Counted from the first letter of the stretch, positions 23,926 to 33,046 are shown. The stretch is DNA of 64,000 nt from Dyella ginsengisoli LA-4 (GCF_000334915.1 NZ_AMSF01000036.1:1-64000); one strand, 5' to 3'. Numbers and translations: made by a program. The notes: generated by a model from the letters alone, not told the origin.

Positions 23926-25114
23926 CGCCTGGCTGGTCGACGCGACGCGTACCCCGTTCGGCCGCCTCGGTGGCGCGCTGGCCGGCGTGCGCACCGACGA
24001 CCTCGCGGCGCTGCCGATCCGCGCCCTGCTGGCGCGGCACCCGCAGCTGGATCCGGCCGCGATCGACGAGGTGATCCTCGGTTGTGCCAACCAGGCCGGC
24101 GAAGACAACCGCAACGTGGCGCGCATGGCCGCGCTGCTGTCCGGGCTGCCGCCGGAGGTGCCCGGCGTGACGGTCAACCGGCTGTGCGCCTCGGGCCTGG
24201 AGGCGGTGGGGCAGGCGGCCCGCGCGATCGCCTGCGGCGAGGCCGAACTGGTGATCGCCGGCGGCGTGGAGAGCATGACCCGCGCGCCCTACGTCATGGC
24301 CAAGGCGGACACCGCCTTCGCCCGCAACCAGCAACTGGAGGACACCGTGCTGGGCTGGCGGCTGGTCAACCCGGCGATGCGCGCCGGCTACGGCGTGGAC
24401 TCGATGACGCAGACCGCGGAGAACCTCGCCCGCGAACACGGCATCGATCGCGCCAGCCAGGATGCGTATGCGCTGCGCAGCCAGGCGCGCACGGCGCACG
24501 CGCAGGCCGAGGGCTGGCTGGCCGAGGAGATCGTGCCGGTGCCGGTGGGCAAGGACGGCGAGCTGGCCGCGGTGGACGAGCATCCGCGTCCGGCCACGAC
24601 CGCCGGGCAACTGGACAAGCTCAAGCCCCTGCTGGGGCCGCACACCAGCATTACCGCCGGCAACGCCTCCGGCCTCAACGACGGCGCCGCCGCCCTGCTG
24701 CTGGCGTCCGATACGGCGATCGAACGGTTCGGATTGACGCCGCTGGCGCGCGTCGCCGGCATGGCCTCGGCCGGCGTGGCGCCGCGCACCATGGGCATCG
24801 GTCCGGTGCCGGCGATCCGCAAGCTGCTGGCGCGCAGCGGTCAGCGCCTGGGCGACTTCGACCGCGTCGAGATCAACGAGGCGTTCGCCGCGCAGGTGCT
24901 GGCCTGCACCCGCGCGCTCGGCCTCGCCGACGACGCGGAACACGTCAACGCCCAGGGCGGCGCCATCGCGCTGGGTCATCCACTCGGCGCCAGCGGCGCC
25001 CGGCTGGCGATGACGGCAGCGTTCGCCCTGCGCCGGCACCGTCAGCAACGCGCCCTGGTCAGCCTCTGCGTGGGCGTCGGCCAGGGCCTCGCCCTCATCC
25101 TGGAGCGCCCATGA
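23918..25114 (+). CDS. Beta-ketothiolase (3-oxoadipyl-CoA / acetyl-CoA acyltransferase, PcaF-like)
   Basis: A 398-residue thiolase with Cys90 ([12 protein letters not shown]), His354 ([10 protein letters not shown]) and Cys384 (SLCVGVGQG) as the catalytic set. Length and the linkage with an IclR regulator and a CatIJ-type CoA-transferase point to the PcaF branch, cleaving a 3-oxoacyl-CoA to acetyl-CoA plus a shortened acyl-CoA. It overlaps the regulator upstream and, by ATGA, the peptidase downstream. No ring-cleavage or muconate genes lie nearby, so the 3-oxoacyl-CoA may come from a non-aromatic source. Confidence 0.9.
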   Translation: MRNAWLVDATRTPFGRLGGALAGVRTDDLAALPIRALLARHPQLDPAAIDEVILGCANQAGEDNRNVARMAALLSGLPPEVPGVTVNRLCASGLEAVGQAARAIACGEAELVIAGGVESMTRAPYVMAKADTAFARNQQLEDTVLGWRLVNPAMRAGYGVDSMTQTAENLAREHGIDRASQDAYALRSQARTAHAQAEGWLAEEIVPVPVGKDGELAAVDEHPRPATTAGQLDKLKPLLGPHTSITAGNASGLNDGAAALLLASDTAIERFGLTPLARVAGMASAGVAPRTMGIGPVPAIRKLLARSGQRLGDFDRVEINEAFAAQVLACTRALGLADDAEHVNAQGGAIALGHPLGASGARLAMTAAFALRRHRQQRALVSLCVGVGQGLALILERP

Positions 25115-26511
25115 ACCGAATCCTCCGTCGTGCCTTTCCTCTCGCCCTGGGCCTGGTGTTGCCGCTGACCGCACAGGCCGCCGACCCGGTTCCGGCAGGT
25201 GAGCGTGCGCTGGCGCACGACCTGCTGGTGCAGATGATCGGCACCGACACCACCTCCGAGCACGGCAGTACCACCGTGCTGGCCGAGGCGCTGGCGCAGC
25301 GTTTCCTGAAGGCCGGGTTTCCGGCGGCGGACGTGCAGGTGGTGGGCGACGATCCGAAGCGACGCAACCTGGTGGTGCGCCTGCGCGGGCAGGGCCAGCG
25401 CGCGCCGGTGCTGCTGCTGGCGCACCTGGACGTGGTCGAGGCGCTGCCGCAGGACTGGCACTTCCCGCCGTTCAAGCTGACCGAGAAAGACGGCTACTAC
25501 TACGGCCGCGGCACGATGGACATCAAGGGCGCCGGTGCCGGCCTGGTCACCACCCTGCTGCGCTTCCACCGGGAGGGTTTCAAGCCGAAGGGCGACTACA
25601 TCCTGGCGCTCACCGCCGGTGAGGAGGACGGCAAGTCCAACGGCATCCAGTGGTTGCTGGCGCACCGGCCGGAACTGATCCGCTCGCGGTATTCGATCAA
25701 CGTCGACGGCGGCGGCCCGGAGATCCGCAACGGCCGGCCCGAGGTCGTCGCGGTGGAAACCGCCGAGAAGGTCTACGCCAGCTACACCCTGACCGTGCGC
25801 AACCCCGGCGGGCACAGCTCGCTGCCGACCCCGGACAACGCGATCTACCGGCTGGCCGCCGGACTGATGCGGCTGTCCAAGCTCGAATTCCCGCTGCATA
25901 CCAACTCGGCCACGCGCGGCTACTACGCGCAGCTGGCCACGCTCTATACCGGCTCGACCGCGGCCGACATGCGGGCGGTTGCCCACGATCCGTCCGATCC
26001 GGCGGCGATGCGGCGGCTGGCCGCGTCCAGCCCTTACAACAACGCCCACCTGCGCACGACCTGCGTGCCGACCCTGCTGACCGGCGGCGATGCGGAGAAC
26101 GCGTTGCCGCAGATGGCCCGGGCCACGGTGAACTGCCGCATCCTGCCGGACGAGCCGCCGGCGCAGGTCGAGGCGGCCATCAGGCGGGCGCTGGACGACC
26201 CGCAGATCGCCGTGGCGCCGGTGGCACCGGCTCCGGCCAGCCCGCCCAGTCCGATCGACCCGGCGCTGTTCGCGCAGGTCGCACGGACAGCAAAGGCGGT
26301 CTGGGGGCACGCCATGCCGGTGTCGCCGTACATGTCCGCCGGCGCCTCGGACAGCGTGTTCCTGCGGGCGGCCGGGATGCCGTCCTACGTGTTCAACGGC
26401 ATCCCCTACGACGTGGACGACGACCGCTCGCACGGGCAGGACGAACGCATTCTGGTGACGTCCTACTACCAGTCGCTCGATTTCGACTATAGATTGCTTA
26501 AAAACTTGTAA
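25111..26511 (+). CDS. Exported M20/M28-type metallopeptidase
   Basis: A 466-residue zinc peptidase with signal peptide (LRRAFPLALGLVLPLTAQA). Metal-site residues are His105/Asp107 (LAHLDVVE), Asp137 (GRGTMDIKG) and Glu171-Glu172 (AGEEDGKS). A lid domain around TLTVRNPGGHSSLPTPDNAIY gives the M20 layout of carboxypeptidase G2, PepV and related enzymes. Likely work is removal of C-terminal residues or dipeptide cleavage in the periplasm. Its ATG overlaps the thiolase stop (ATGA), placing it in the IclR-led operon. Confidence 0.9.
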   Translation: MNRILRRAFPLALGLVLPLTAQAADPVPAGERALAHDLLVQMIGTDTTSEHGSTTVLAEALAQRFLKAGFPAADVQVVGDDPKRRNLVVRLRGQGQRAPVLLLAHLDVVEALPQDWHFPPFKLTEKDGYYYGRGTMDIKGAGAGLVTTLLRFHREGFKPKGDYILALTAGEEDGKSNGIQWLLAHRPELIRSRYSINVDGGGPEIRNGRPEVVAVETAEKVYASYTLTVRNPGGHSSLPTPDNAIYRLAAGLMRLSKLEFPLHTNSATRGYYAQLATLYTGSTAADMRAVAHDPSDPAAMRRLAASSPYNNAHLRTTCVPTLLTGGDAENALPQMARATVNCRILPDEPPAQVEAAIRRALDDPQIAVAPVAPAPASPPSPIDPALFAQVARTAKAVWGHAMPVSPYMSAGASDSVFLRAAGMPSYVFNGIPYDVDDDRSHGQDERILVTSYYQSLDFDYRLLKNL

Positions 26512-26526
26512 GGAGCCGCCGACGCC

Positions 26527-26577
26527 ATGTCCCGTGCCATGCCCCTGACGTCCTCCGCATCGTGGTATCTCCGGTGA
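26527..26577 (+). CDS. Possible 16-codon leader peptide before the sulfotransferase gene
   Basis: A short frame MSRAMPLTSSASWYLR follows an AAGGAG site that overlaps the peptidase stop. Its own stop TGA (26575-26577) overlaps a GTG start (26574) in frame with the downstream gene. The large gene has no Shine-Dalgarno of its own, so translation of this mini-ORF may be what delivers ribosomes to it. There is no independent evidence that the peptide matters. Confidence 0.35.
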   Translation: MSRAMPLTSSASWYLR

Positions 26578-28598
26578 CGGCGGCCGCGGCCACAGGCTCG
26601 CTGGAGCAGGCGCTGGCGCACGCCGGGCGCTTGCTGGCCCGCGATCCGGCGATGGCCGAGGCGCAGGCCGGAGAGATCCTCAAGGCCGTGCCGGAGCACC
26701 CGCCCACGCTGCAGCTGCTGGCGGCGGCGCGTGCGGCGCAGGGCAACCTGGCCGGCGCGTTGGCCGTGCTGGAGCCGCTGGCGGCCTCGCAGCCGAAGTG
26801 GGCGGCGGTGCAGTTCGAGCTGGGCCTGGCGTTGAGCCAGGCCGGCCGCCTGGACGAAGCGATCGCCGCGCTGCGCCGTGCAGTGGCTCTGAAACCGGAC
26901 CTGCCGCAGGCCTGGCGCCTGCTGGCCGATCGCCTGCTCGATGCCGGCGACGCGGATGCGGCTGCCGAGGCGTATCTCGGGCACGTGCGGCATGCCGCGA
27001 CCGATCCGCGGCTGATGGCGGCGGGGGCGGCCCTGGCCGACGAGCGCATTCCCGAGGCCGAGGCGATGCTGCGCCAGCACCTGCGCGAGGCGCCCACCGA
27101 CGTGGTGGCGATCCGCATGTTCGCCGAGCTGGCGGCCCGGGTCGGTCGTACCGACGAGGCCCGGCTGCTGCTCGAGCGCTGCCTGGAGCTGGCCCCGGCC
27201 TTCCACGCCGCCCGCCAGAACTACGCGCTGCTGCTGCACCGGGCCAACCTGCCGGAGCAGGCGCTGGTCGAGCTCGAACGCCTGCTTGCCGCCGAGCCGA
27301 ACCATCCGGCACACCGCAACCTCAAGGCCGTGGTGTTGTGCCGCACCGGCGATTACCACACGGCGATCGACCTCTACGCCGGTCTGCTGGCCGAGTATCC
27401 GGACAACGCTCCGGTCTGGATGAGCTACGGCCATGCGCTGAAGACCGCCGGCCTCACCGATCGCGCGATCGAGGCCTACCGGCGGGCGCTGGCGATGACG
27501 CCGTCGTTCGGCGAAGTCTGGTGGAGCCTGGCCAACCTCAAGACCTTCCGCTTCACCGAGGCCGACATGGCAACGATGCGCGCACAGCTCGCGCGCACCG
27601 ACCTGTCCGACGACGACCGCCTGCATCTGGACTTCGCGCTGGGCAAGGCACTGGAGGACGCCGCCGATTACGAGGCATCGTTCCGCCACTACGCCGCGGG
27701 CAACGCCCGCCGTCACGGCCAGCTCCACTACAGCGCCGACGATACGCATGCGCGGGTCGAACACATCGCGAGCCATTACACGCGCGAGTTCTTCGCCGCG
27801 CGCGCCGGCAGCGGAAGCACCGCGCGGGACCCGATCTTCATCGTCGGCCTGCCGCGTTCCGGTTCCACCCTGATCGAGCAGATCCTGTCCAGCCACAGCC
27901 AGGTCGAGGGCACGATGGAGCTGCCGGAGATCACCTCGATCACCCGGCTGCTGCGCGAGCAGTCCGAAGGCGACAGTCCGATGCCGTACCACGACGCGCT
28001 GGCCCGGCTCGACGCCGATGCGCTGCGCGAGCTGGGCGAGCGCTACCTGGCGCACACGCGGATCCAGCGCAAGACCGCGGCGCCGCTGTTCATCGACAAG
28101 ATGCCGAACAATTTCATGCACATCGGGCTGATCCACCTGATGCTGCCCAACGCCATCATCATCGACGCGCGACGGCATCCGATGGCGTGCTGCTTCTCCG
28201 GGTTCAAGCAGCACTTCGCGCGCGGCCAGAGCTTCAGCTACCGGCTCGAGGACCTTGCCCGCTACTACGCCGATTACGTGCGGCTGATGGCGCATTTCGA
28301 CGCCGTGCTGCCGGGCAGGGTGCACCGGGTCATCTACGAGAACATGGTCGAGGACACCGAAGGGGAGGTGCGCCGGTTGCTGGCGCACTGCGGCCTGCCG
28401 TTCGAGGGCGCGTGCCTGCGCTTCTTCGAGAACGAGCGCGCGGTGCGTACCGCCAGCTCCGAGCAGGTGCGCCGGCCGATCTATCGCGAGGGCGTGGACC
28501 AGTGGCGGCACTACGCGCCCTGGCTGGGGCCGCTCGAGCAGGGTTTGGGAGGGGTGCTCCGGGCGTATCCCGGAGTGCCGGATCAAGAGGGAGCGTAA
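26562..28598 (+). CDS. TPR-repeat sulfotransferase-family protein
   Basis: A 678-residue protein. The N-terminal half (about 10-360) is TPR repeats (AGRLDEAIAALRRAVALKP, LTDRAIEAYRRALAMTPSF). The C-terminal half is a sulfotransferase domain with the PAPS-binding loop IVGLPRSGSTLIEQIL near 425-440 and a later RRHPMACCFSGFKQHFARG. No signal peptide is seen. The start is GTG at 26562 or, more likely, GTG at 26574, which overlaps the leader stop. Such proteins often sit beside TonB receptors in Xanthomonadales and Caulobacterales. The acceptor is unknown. Confidence 0.85.
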   Translation: MVSPVTAAAATGSLEQALAHAGRLLARDPAMAEAQAGEILKAVPEHPPTLQLLAAARAAQGNLAGALAVLEPLAASQPKWAAVQFELGLALSQAGRLDEAIAALRRAVALKPDLPQAWRLLADRLLDAGDADAAAEAYLGHVRHAATDPRLMAAGAALADERIPEAEAMLRQHLREAPTDVVAIRMFAELAARVGRTDEARLLLERCLELAPAFHAARQNYALLLHRANLPEQALVELERLLAAEPNHPAHRNLKAVVLCRTGDYHTAIDLYAGLLAEYPDNAPVWMSYGHALKTAGLTDRAIEAYRRALAMTPSFGEVWWSLANLKTFRFTEADMATMRAQLARTDLSDDDRLHLDFALGKALEDAADYEASFRHYAAGNARRHGQLHYSADDTHARVEHIASHYTREFFAARAGSGSTARDPIFIVGLPRSGSTLIEQILSSHSQVEGTMELPEITSITRLLREQSEGDSPMPYHDALARLDADALRELGERYLAHTRIQRKTAAPLFIDKMPNNFMHIGLIHLMLPNAIIIDARRHPMACCFSGFKQHFARGQSFSYRLEDLARYYADYVRLMAHFDAVLPGRVHRVIYENMVEDTEGEVRRLLAHCGLPFEGACLRFFENERAVRTASSEQVRRPIYREGVDQWRHYAPWLGPLEQGLGGVLRAYPGVPDQEGA

Positions 28599-28642
28599 TC
28601 AAGGGCCGTTTGGGGATTTGTCTCTTTTTGGGAGGGGAACCG

Positions 28643-31120
28643 ATGCATCGACACCGAAATACACCAGCCTCCGGGGCGGCGCGCAGGCGCCTGTCCCGCA
28701 TGCCGTTGGCCGCGGCCATCTGCCTTGCCATCGCCGCACCCGCGTTTGGCCAGGATGCAGGCACGCAGGCAACGGCCACTCCACCGAAAGACCAGAAGGT
28801 GGCCGAGCTGAGCACCGTCACCGTGACAGCGCAGAAGCGCACGGAGAACCTGCAGAAGGTGCCGATCAGCATCCAGGTGCTGGGTACCGAAAAGATCGAG
28901 CAGCTGCACATCAGCAGCTTCGACGATTACGTGAAGTACCTGCCGAGCGTGTCCTACCAGAGCGCCGCGCCGGGCTTCTCGGAGATCTACATGCGCGGCA
29001 TCGCCAGCGGCGGTGACGGCAACCACTCCGGCTCACGGCCCAGTGTCGGCGTGTACCTGGACGAGCAGCCCGTCACCACCGTGACCGGTCCGCTCGACAT
29101 CCACATGTACGACATTGCCCGAGTCGAGGTGCTGGCCGGCCCGCAGGGCTCCCTCTACGGCGCCAGCGCCCAGTCCGGTGCCCTGCGCATCATCACCAAC
29201 AAGCCCGACCCGCAGGGCTTCGCGGCCAGCTACACCGCGGGCGTCGACACGGTGGCCAACGGCGGCATCGGCAACCTGGCCGAAGGCATGCTCAACGTGC
29301 CGATCTCCAAGAATGCCGCGATCCGCCTGGTCGGCTGGCACGAACGCGACGCGGGCTACGTCGACAACATCCCCGGCACGCGCACCTATCCGAGCTGGGG
29401 CGGCACGGTCAGCAACACCTCCTCGTGCACGCCGAGCAGCCTGATGGTGTGCACGCACGCCGCCAAGAACCACTATAACGACAACACCACCAACGGTGGA
29501 CGCGCGGCGCTGCGGGTCAACCTCAACGACGACTGGTCGATCGACGGCACCGTCATGGGCCAGAAGACCACCGCCAACGGCAACATGGCCAGCGACACCG
29601 CGCTCGGCGATCTGGCGATCTCGCATTTCTACCCCGAGTGGCAGACCGACCGCTGGTGGCAGGCGGCGATGACGGTGCAGGGCAAGATCGGCAATTTCGA
29701 CCTGACCTATGCCTATGCGCACCTCAAGCGCAACCAGGAAGAGCACAACGACTACAGCGACTACTCGTTCTGGTACGACACGCTGGCCGGCTACGGCACC
29801 TACATCTACGACAACAGCGGAGCGCTGATCAATCCGTCGCAGTACATCATCGGCAAGGACCACTACACCATGGACAGCCACGAGCTGCGCCTGGCCTCGC
29901 CGAAGGACAGTCGCCTGCGTGCGGTCGGTGGCCTGTTCTGGGAAAAGTCGGTGCACGACATCGAACAGCGCTACATGATCAACGGCCTGTCCGATGCGCT
30001 GACGGTGCCGGGCTGGCCGAACACCATCTGGCTGACCGAGCAGGTGCGTACCGACAAGGACGAGGCGGTGTTCGGCGAGCTGTCCTACGACATCATCCCC
30101 GACACGCTGACCGCGACCGTCGGCGGGCGCTACTTCCGCGCCGACAACAGCCTGGGCGGCTTCTACGGCTTCAGCTCCGGCTTCTCGCCGGGTTCGAGCT
30201 ACGGCGAGGCGGGTTGCATCTCGTCCGCGCCGTTCCGCGGTGCGCCATGCCTGGACTTCAACAAGAACGTCAAGGAGACCGGCTCGCTCGGCAAGGTCAA
30301 CCTGACCTGGAACATCTCGCCGACCAAGATGGTCTACGCCACCCGTTCGGAAGGCTATCGTCCCGGCGGCATCAATCGCCGCGGCTCGCTGCCGCCGTAC
30401 AAGTCGGATTACCTCACCAACTACGAGCTGGGCTGGAAGACCACCTGGCTCAACAACCGGCTGTCGTTCAACGGCTCGGTATTCCAGGAGGACTGGAAGG
30501 ACTTCCAGTTCAGCATCCTCGGCGCCAACGGCCTGACCGAGATCCGCAACGCCAACCAGGCCCAGGTCCGAGGCATGGAGACGGAGCTGAACTGGGCGGC
30601 TACCTACAACCTGCAGCTGAGCGGTGGCGTGGCGTTCTACGACGCCAAGCTCACGGCGAACTACTGCGGTTATACCGATGCCAACGGCAAGCCGGTGACC
30701 GACTGCGCCACGCCGGAAGCTCCGAAGGGCAGCCAGTTGCCGGTCACCCCGAAGTTCAAGGGCAACCTGGTCGCCCGATACACCTGGGACGTCGGCAACA
30801 ACGAGGCCTACCTGCAGGGAGCCGTGGTGCACGTGGGCAAGCGCCGGTCGGATCTGCGCACGCTCGAGAACAGCCTGGTCGGCGACATGCCGGCCTACAC
30901 CACGCTGGACCTCTCGGCCGGCTACAACTGGGCGAGCTTCTCGGTGAACGTGTACGTAAACAACGTGTTCGACAAGCGTGCCGCGTTGTACAAGTACACC
31001 GAGTGCGCCGAATCGGTGTGCGCTGCGCACGGCGTGGTGCCGCAGTATCCGAACGGCCAGGTCTATACGGTGACCAACCAGCCACGGACGATCGGCGTGC
31101 GTTTCACCCAGGATTTCTGA
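28643..31120 (+). CDS. TonB-dependent outer-membrane receptor
   Basis: An 825-residue receptor with a long signal peptide (RMPLAAAICLAIAAPAFGQ), a TonB-box-like STVTVTAQKR, a plug domain (about 65-180: RVEVLAGPQGSLYGASAQSG) and a 22-strand barrel ending in the aromatic residue of VRFTQDF. GGGAGGGG precedes the ATG at 28643. It belongs to the broad IroN/FyuA/CirA-like group used also for non-iron substrates. Last gene of the IclR-led operon, so it probably imports the compound that the peptidases and aminotransferases degrade. Confidence 0.92.
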   Translation: MHRHRNTPASGAARRRLSRMPLAAAICLAIAAPAFGQDAGTQATATPPKDQKVAELSTVTVTAQKRTENLQKVPISIQVLGTEKIEQLHISSFDDYVKYLPSVSYQSAAPGFSEIYMRGIASGGDGNHSGSRPSVGVYLDEQPVTTVTGPLDIHMYDIARVEVLAGPQGSLYGASAQSGALRIITNKPDPQGFAASYTAGVDTVANGGIGNLAEGMLNVPISKNAAIRLVGWHERDAGYVDNIPGTRTYPSWGGTVSNTSSCTPSSLMVCTHAAKNHYNDNTTNGGRAALRVNLNDDWSIDGTVMGQKTTANGNMASDTALGDLAISHFYPEWQTDRWWQAAMTVQGKIGNFDLTYAYAHLKRNQEEHNDYSDYSFWYDTLAGYGTYIYDNSGALINPSQYIIGKDHYTMDSHELRLASPKDSRLRAVGGLFWEKSVHDIEQRYMINGLSDALTVPGWPNTIWLTEQVRTDKDEAVFGELSYDIIPDTLTATVGGRYFRADNSLGGFYGFSSGFSPGSSYGEAGCISSAPFRGAPCLDFNKNVKETGSLGKVNLTWNISPTKMVYATRSEGYRPGGINRRGSLPPYKSDYLTNYELGWKTTWLNNRLSFNGSVFQEDWKDFQFSILGANGLTEIRNANQAQVRGMETELNWAATYNLQLSGGVAFYDAKLTANYCGYTDANGKPVTDCATPEAPKGSQLPVTPKFKGNLVARYTWDVGNNEAYLQGAVVHVGKRRSDLRTLENSLVGDMPAYTTLDLSAGYNWASFSVNVYVNNVFDKRAALYKYTECAESVCAAHGVVPQYPNGQVYTVTNQPRTIGVRFTQDF

Positions 31121-31151
31121 CCTGGGGCAGATCGCCGCCTGTTTGCAAACG

Positions 31152-31179
31152 AGCCCCGGGTTTTTCCGGGGCTTTTTTT
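31152..31179 (+). terminator. Rho-independent terminator after the TonB receptor
   Basis: AGCCCCGG and CCGGGGCT pair across a short T-rich loop and are followed by a run of seven T. It ends the IclR-led operon. Confidence 0.9.
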
Positions 31180-31216
31180 CGCCATGCACCAATCACCGGT
31201 GGCCGGGATATCGGGC

Positions 31217-31249
31217 GAAAAAAAATCGGCCGCCCGGAGGCGGCCGATT
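31217..31249 (-). terminator. Rho-independent terminator after the lipoprotein gene
   Basis: On the minus strand AATCGGCCGCC pairs with GGCGGCCGATT (31224-31249) and is followed by a T-run, about 26 bases after the lipoprotein stop. Confidence 0.9.
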
Positions 31250-31274
31250 CATTACGCGTGCAACGATGGGCGGA

Positions 31275-31697
31275 TTACTTCTTGCCCGAAGCGTCCTTCA
31301 TCGCGTCCTTGGCGTTGTCGGCGGCGCTCTTGGCGGCATCGGCCGCCTGCTTTGCCTGGTCGGCGGCGTTGGAGGCAGCTGCCTTGGCGTCCTTCATCAT
31401 GCCGTCGCCCGAGGCGCTCATCGCGCCAGCCGGAGCGGCCGAGGAAGCAGCCGAGGCCGCGCTCTGGGCCTGGTCAGCCGCCATGCCGGCGGTGTCGGCA
31501 GCAGCCTTGGCCTGGTCGGCGGCCTGCTCGGTGGCCGTGGTCGGCGCAGCGGCGGCAGCCTTCTGGGCCTGTTCGGAAGCCTGCTGAGCCTGGTCAGCCG
31601 ACTTCTGGGCGTCCTGCGCGGAATCCTGCGCGCCGTTGCTGCAAGCCGCCAGCAGCGCGACGAGCGCGGAGGCGAGAAGGGTACGCGTGAACTTCAT
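31275..31697 (-). CDS. Ala-rich helical lipoprotein
   Basis: A 140-residue protein with a lipobox (LVALLAACSNG) giving a lipidated Cys near residue 19. The mature part is almost entirely Ala, Gln, Asp, Lys and Ser in AADQAK/SADQAQ-like repeats, predicted to form a long helix or coiled coil, and ends in MKDASGKK. AAGGAGAT precedes the ATG. It resembles small Ala-rich lipoproteins of Xanthomonadales; a Braun-lipoprotein-like structural role is only a guess. It has its own terminator. Confidence 0.8.
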   Translation of the reverse strand: MKFTRTLLASALVALLAACSNGAQDSAQDAQKSADQAQQASEQAQKAAAAAPTTATEQAADQAKAAADTAGMAADQAQSAASAASSAAPAGAMSASGDGMMKDAKAAASNAADQAKQAADAAKSAADNAKDAMKDASGKK

Positions 31698-31821
31698 GTT
31701 GAATCTCCTTTGCCGTGGAATGCCGTATGGCCGCGTATTAATAGCGCTTTCCCATGAAAGCCGCTACCGGCCCCCAAGTGGGCCCACTCGCGTCATTAAT
31801 GCGCCCGTTAACTGAGAGTCG

Positions 31822-31852
31822 AAAACGACGCCCGGGATTGTTCGCCCGGGCG
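31822..31852 (-). terminator. Terminator after the acetyl-CoA acetyltransferase gene
   Basis: On the minus strand CGCCCGGG pairs with CCCGGGCG (31829-31852) across an eight-base loop and is followed by TCGTTTTC, just after the thiolase stop. Confidence 0.75.
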
Positions 31853-31861
31853 CGTGACGAT

Positions 31862-33046
31862 TCAGTCGAGACGCTCGACGGCAATCGCGGTGGCTTCACC
31901 GCCGCCGATGCACAGGGTGGCGATGCCGCGCTTGAGGCCGCGCACCTTGAGCGCATTGAGCAGGGTCACCACCAGACGGGCACCGCTGGCGCCGATCGGG
32001 TGGCCGAGGGCGCAGGCGCCGCCGTTGACGTTGACCTTCTCGTGCGGAATGCCCAGCTCCTTGATCGGGGCCATCGCCACCACGGCGAACGCCTCGTTGA
32101 TCTCGAACAGGTCCACATCGCCGACCTTCCAGCCGGCCTTGTCCAGCACCTTCTGGATCGCGCCGACCGGGGCGGTGGTGAACCACTCCGGCTCCTGCGA
32201 GTGGGTGGCGTGCGCCACGATGCGGGCCAGCGGGGCCAGCCCGCGCGCCTTGGCGTCGTCGGCCGACAGCAGCACCACGGCAGCCGCGCCGTCGGAGATG
32301 CTGGAAGAGCTGGCGGCGGTGATGGTGCCGTTGTCCTTCTTGAACGCCGGGCGCAGGGTGGGGATCTTGCTCACGTCCGAGCGGCCGGGCTGCTCGTCGG
32401 AGTCCACCACCACATCACCCTTGCGGCCGGCCACGGTGAACGGGACGATCTCGCCGGCGAAGGCGCCGTTCTTCTGCGCTTCCAGCGCACGGGTCACCGA
32501 GGCGGTGGCGAACGCATCCTGCTCCTCGCGGGTGAAGTGGTACTTGTCGGCGCACAGTTCGCCGAACACGCCCATCGCCTTGCCGTCGTAGGGGTTGGTC
32601 AGGCCGTCCCAGGCCATGTGGTCGACCAGCTGGCCGTCGCCGTAGCGGATGCCAGTGCGGGCCTGCACCATGTGCGGGGCGTTGGTCATCGACTCCATGC
32701 CGCCGGCGACGACGACGCTGGCCGAGCCGGCCTTGATCAGGTCGTGGCCGAGCATGATCGCCTTCATGCCCGAGCCGCACACCTTGTTGATGGTGGTGGC
32801 GCCTGCCGCCAGCGGCAGTTCGGCATGGATCGCCGCCTGCCGCGCCGGCGCCTGGCCGAGGTTGGCCGGCAGCACGCAGCCCATGATCACCTCGCTCACG
32901 TCGGCGGCGGCCACGCCGGACTGCTCCAGCGCCGCCTTGATGGCGGCCGCGCCGAGCTTCGGGGTGGGCACGCCGGTGAACTGGCCGAGGAAGGAACCGA
33001 TGGCGGTGCGCTTGGCACCGGCGATCACTACGCTGACATCAGACAT
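31862..33046 (-). CDS. Acetyl-CoA C-acetyltransferase
   Basis: A 394-residue biosynthetic-type thiolase with Cys90 (INKVCGSGMKAI), His349 (GHPIGASGAR) and Cys379 (ATLCIGGGEA). It condenses two acetyl-CoA or cleaves acetoacetyl-CoA. GGAGA precedes ATG 33046; the longer frame to 33139 lacks support. It is a different branch from the thiolase at 23918, and stands alone with its own terminator. It may serve ketogenic breakdown of leucine or polyhydroxyalkanoate metabolism, but no pha genes are near. Confidence 0.92.
   Translation of the reverse strand: MSDVSVVIAGAKRTAIGSFLGQFTGVPTPKLGAAAIKAALEQSGVAAADVSEVIMGCVLPANLGQAPARQAAIHAELPLAAGATTINKVCGSGMKAIMLGHDLIKAGSASVVVAGGMESMTNAPHMVQARTGIRYGDGQLVDHMAWDGLTNPYDGKAMGVFGELCADKYHFTREEQDAFATASVTRALEAQKNGAFAGEIVPFTVAGRKGDVVVDSDEQPGRSDVSKIPTLRPAFKKDNGTITAASSSSISDGAAAVVLLSADDAKARGLAPLARIVAHATHSQEPEWFTTAPVGAIQKVLDKAGWKVGDVDLFEINEAFAVVAMAPIKELGIPHEKVNVNGGACALGHPIGASGARLVVTLLNALKVRGLKRGIATLCIGGGEATAIAVERLD

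Noticed and set aside
18439-25114. Calling this a complete aromatic beta-ketoadipate pathway
   Set aside because: Only the last two steps have candidates; no dioxygenase, cycloisomerase or lactonase is present in the window.
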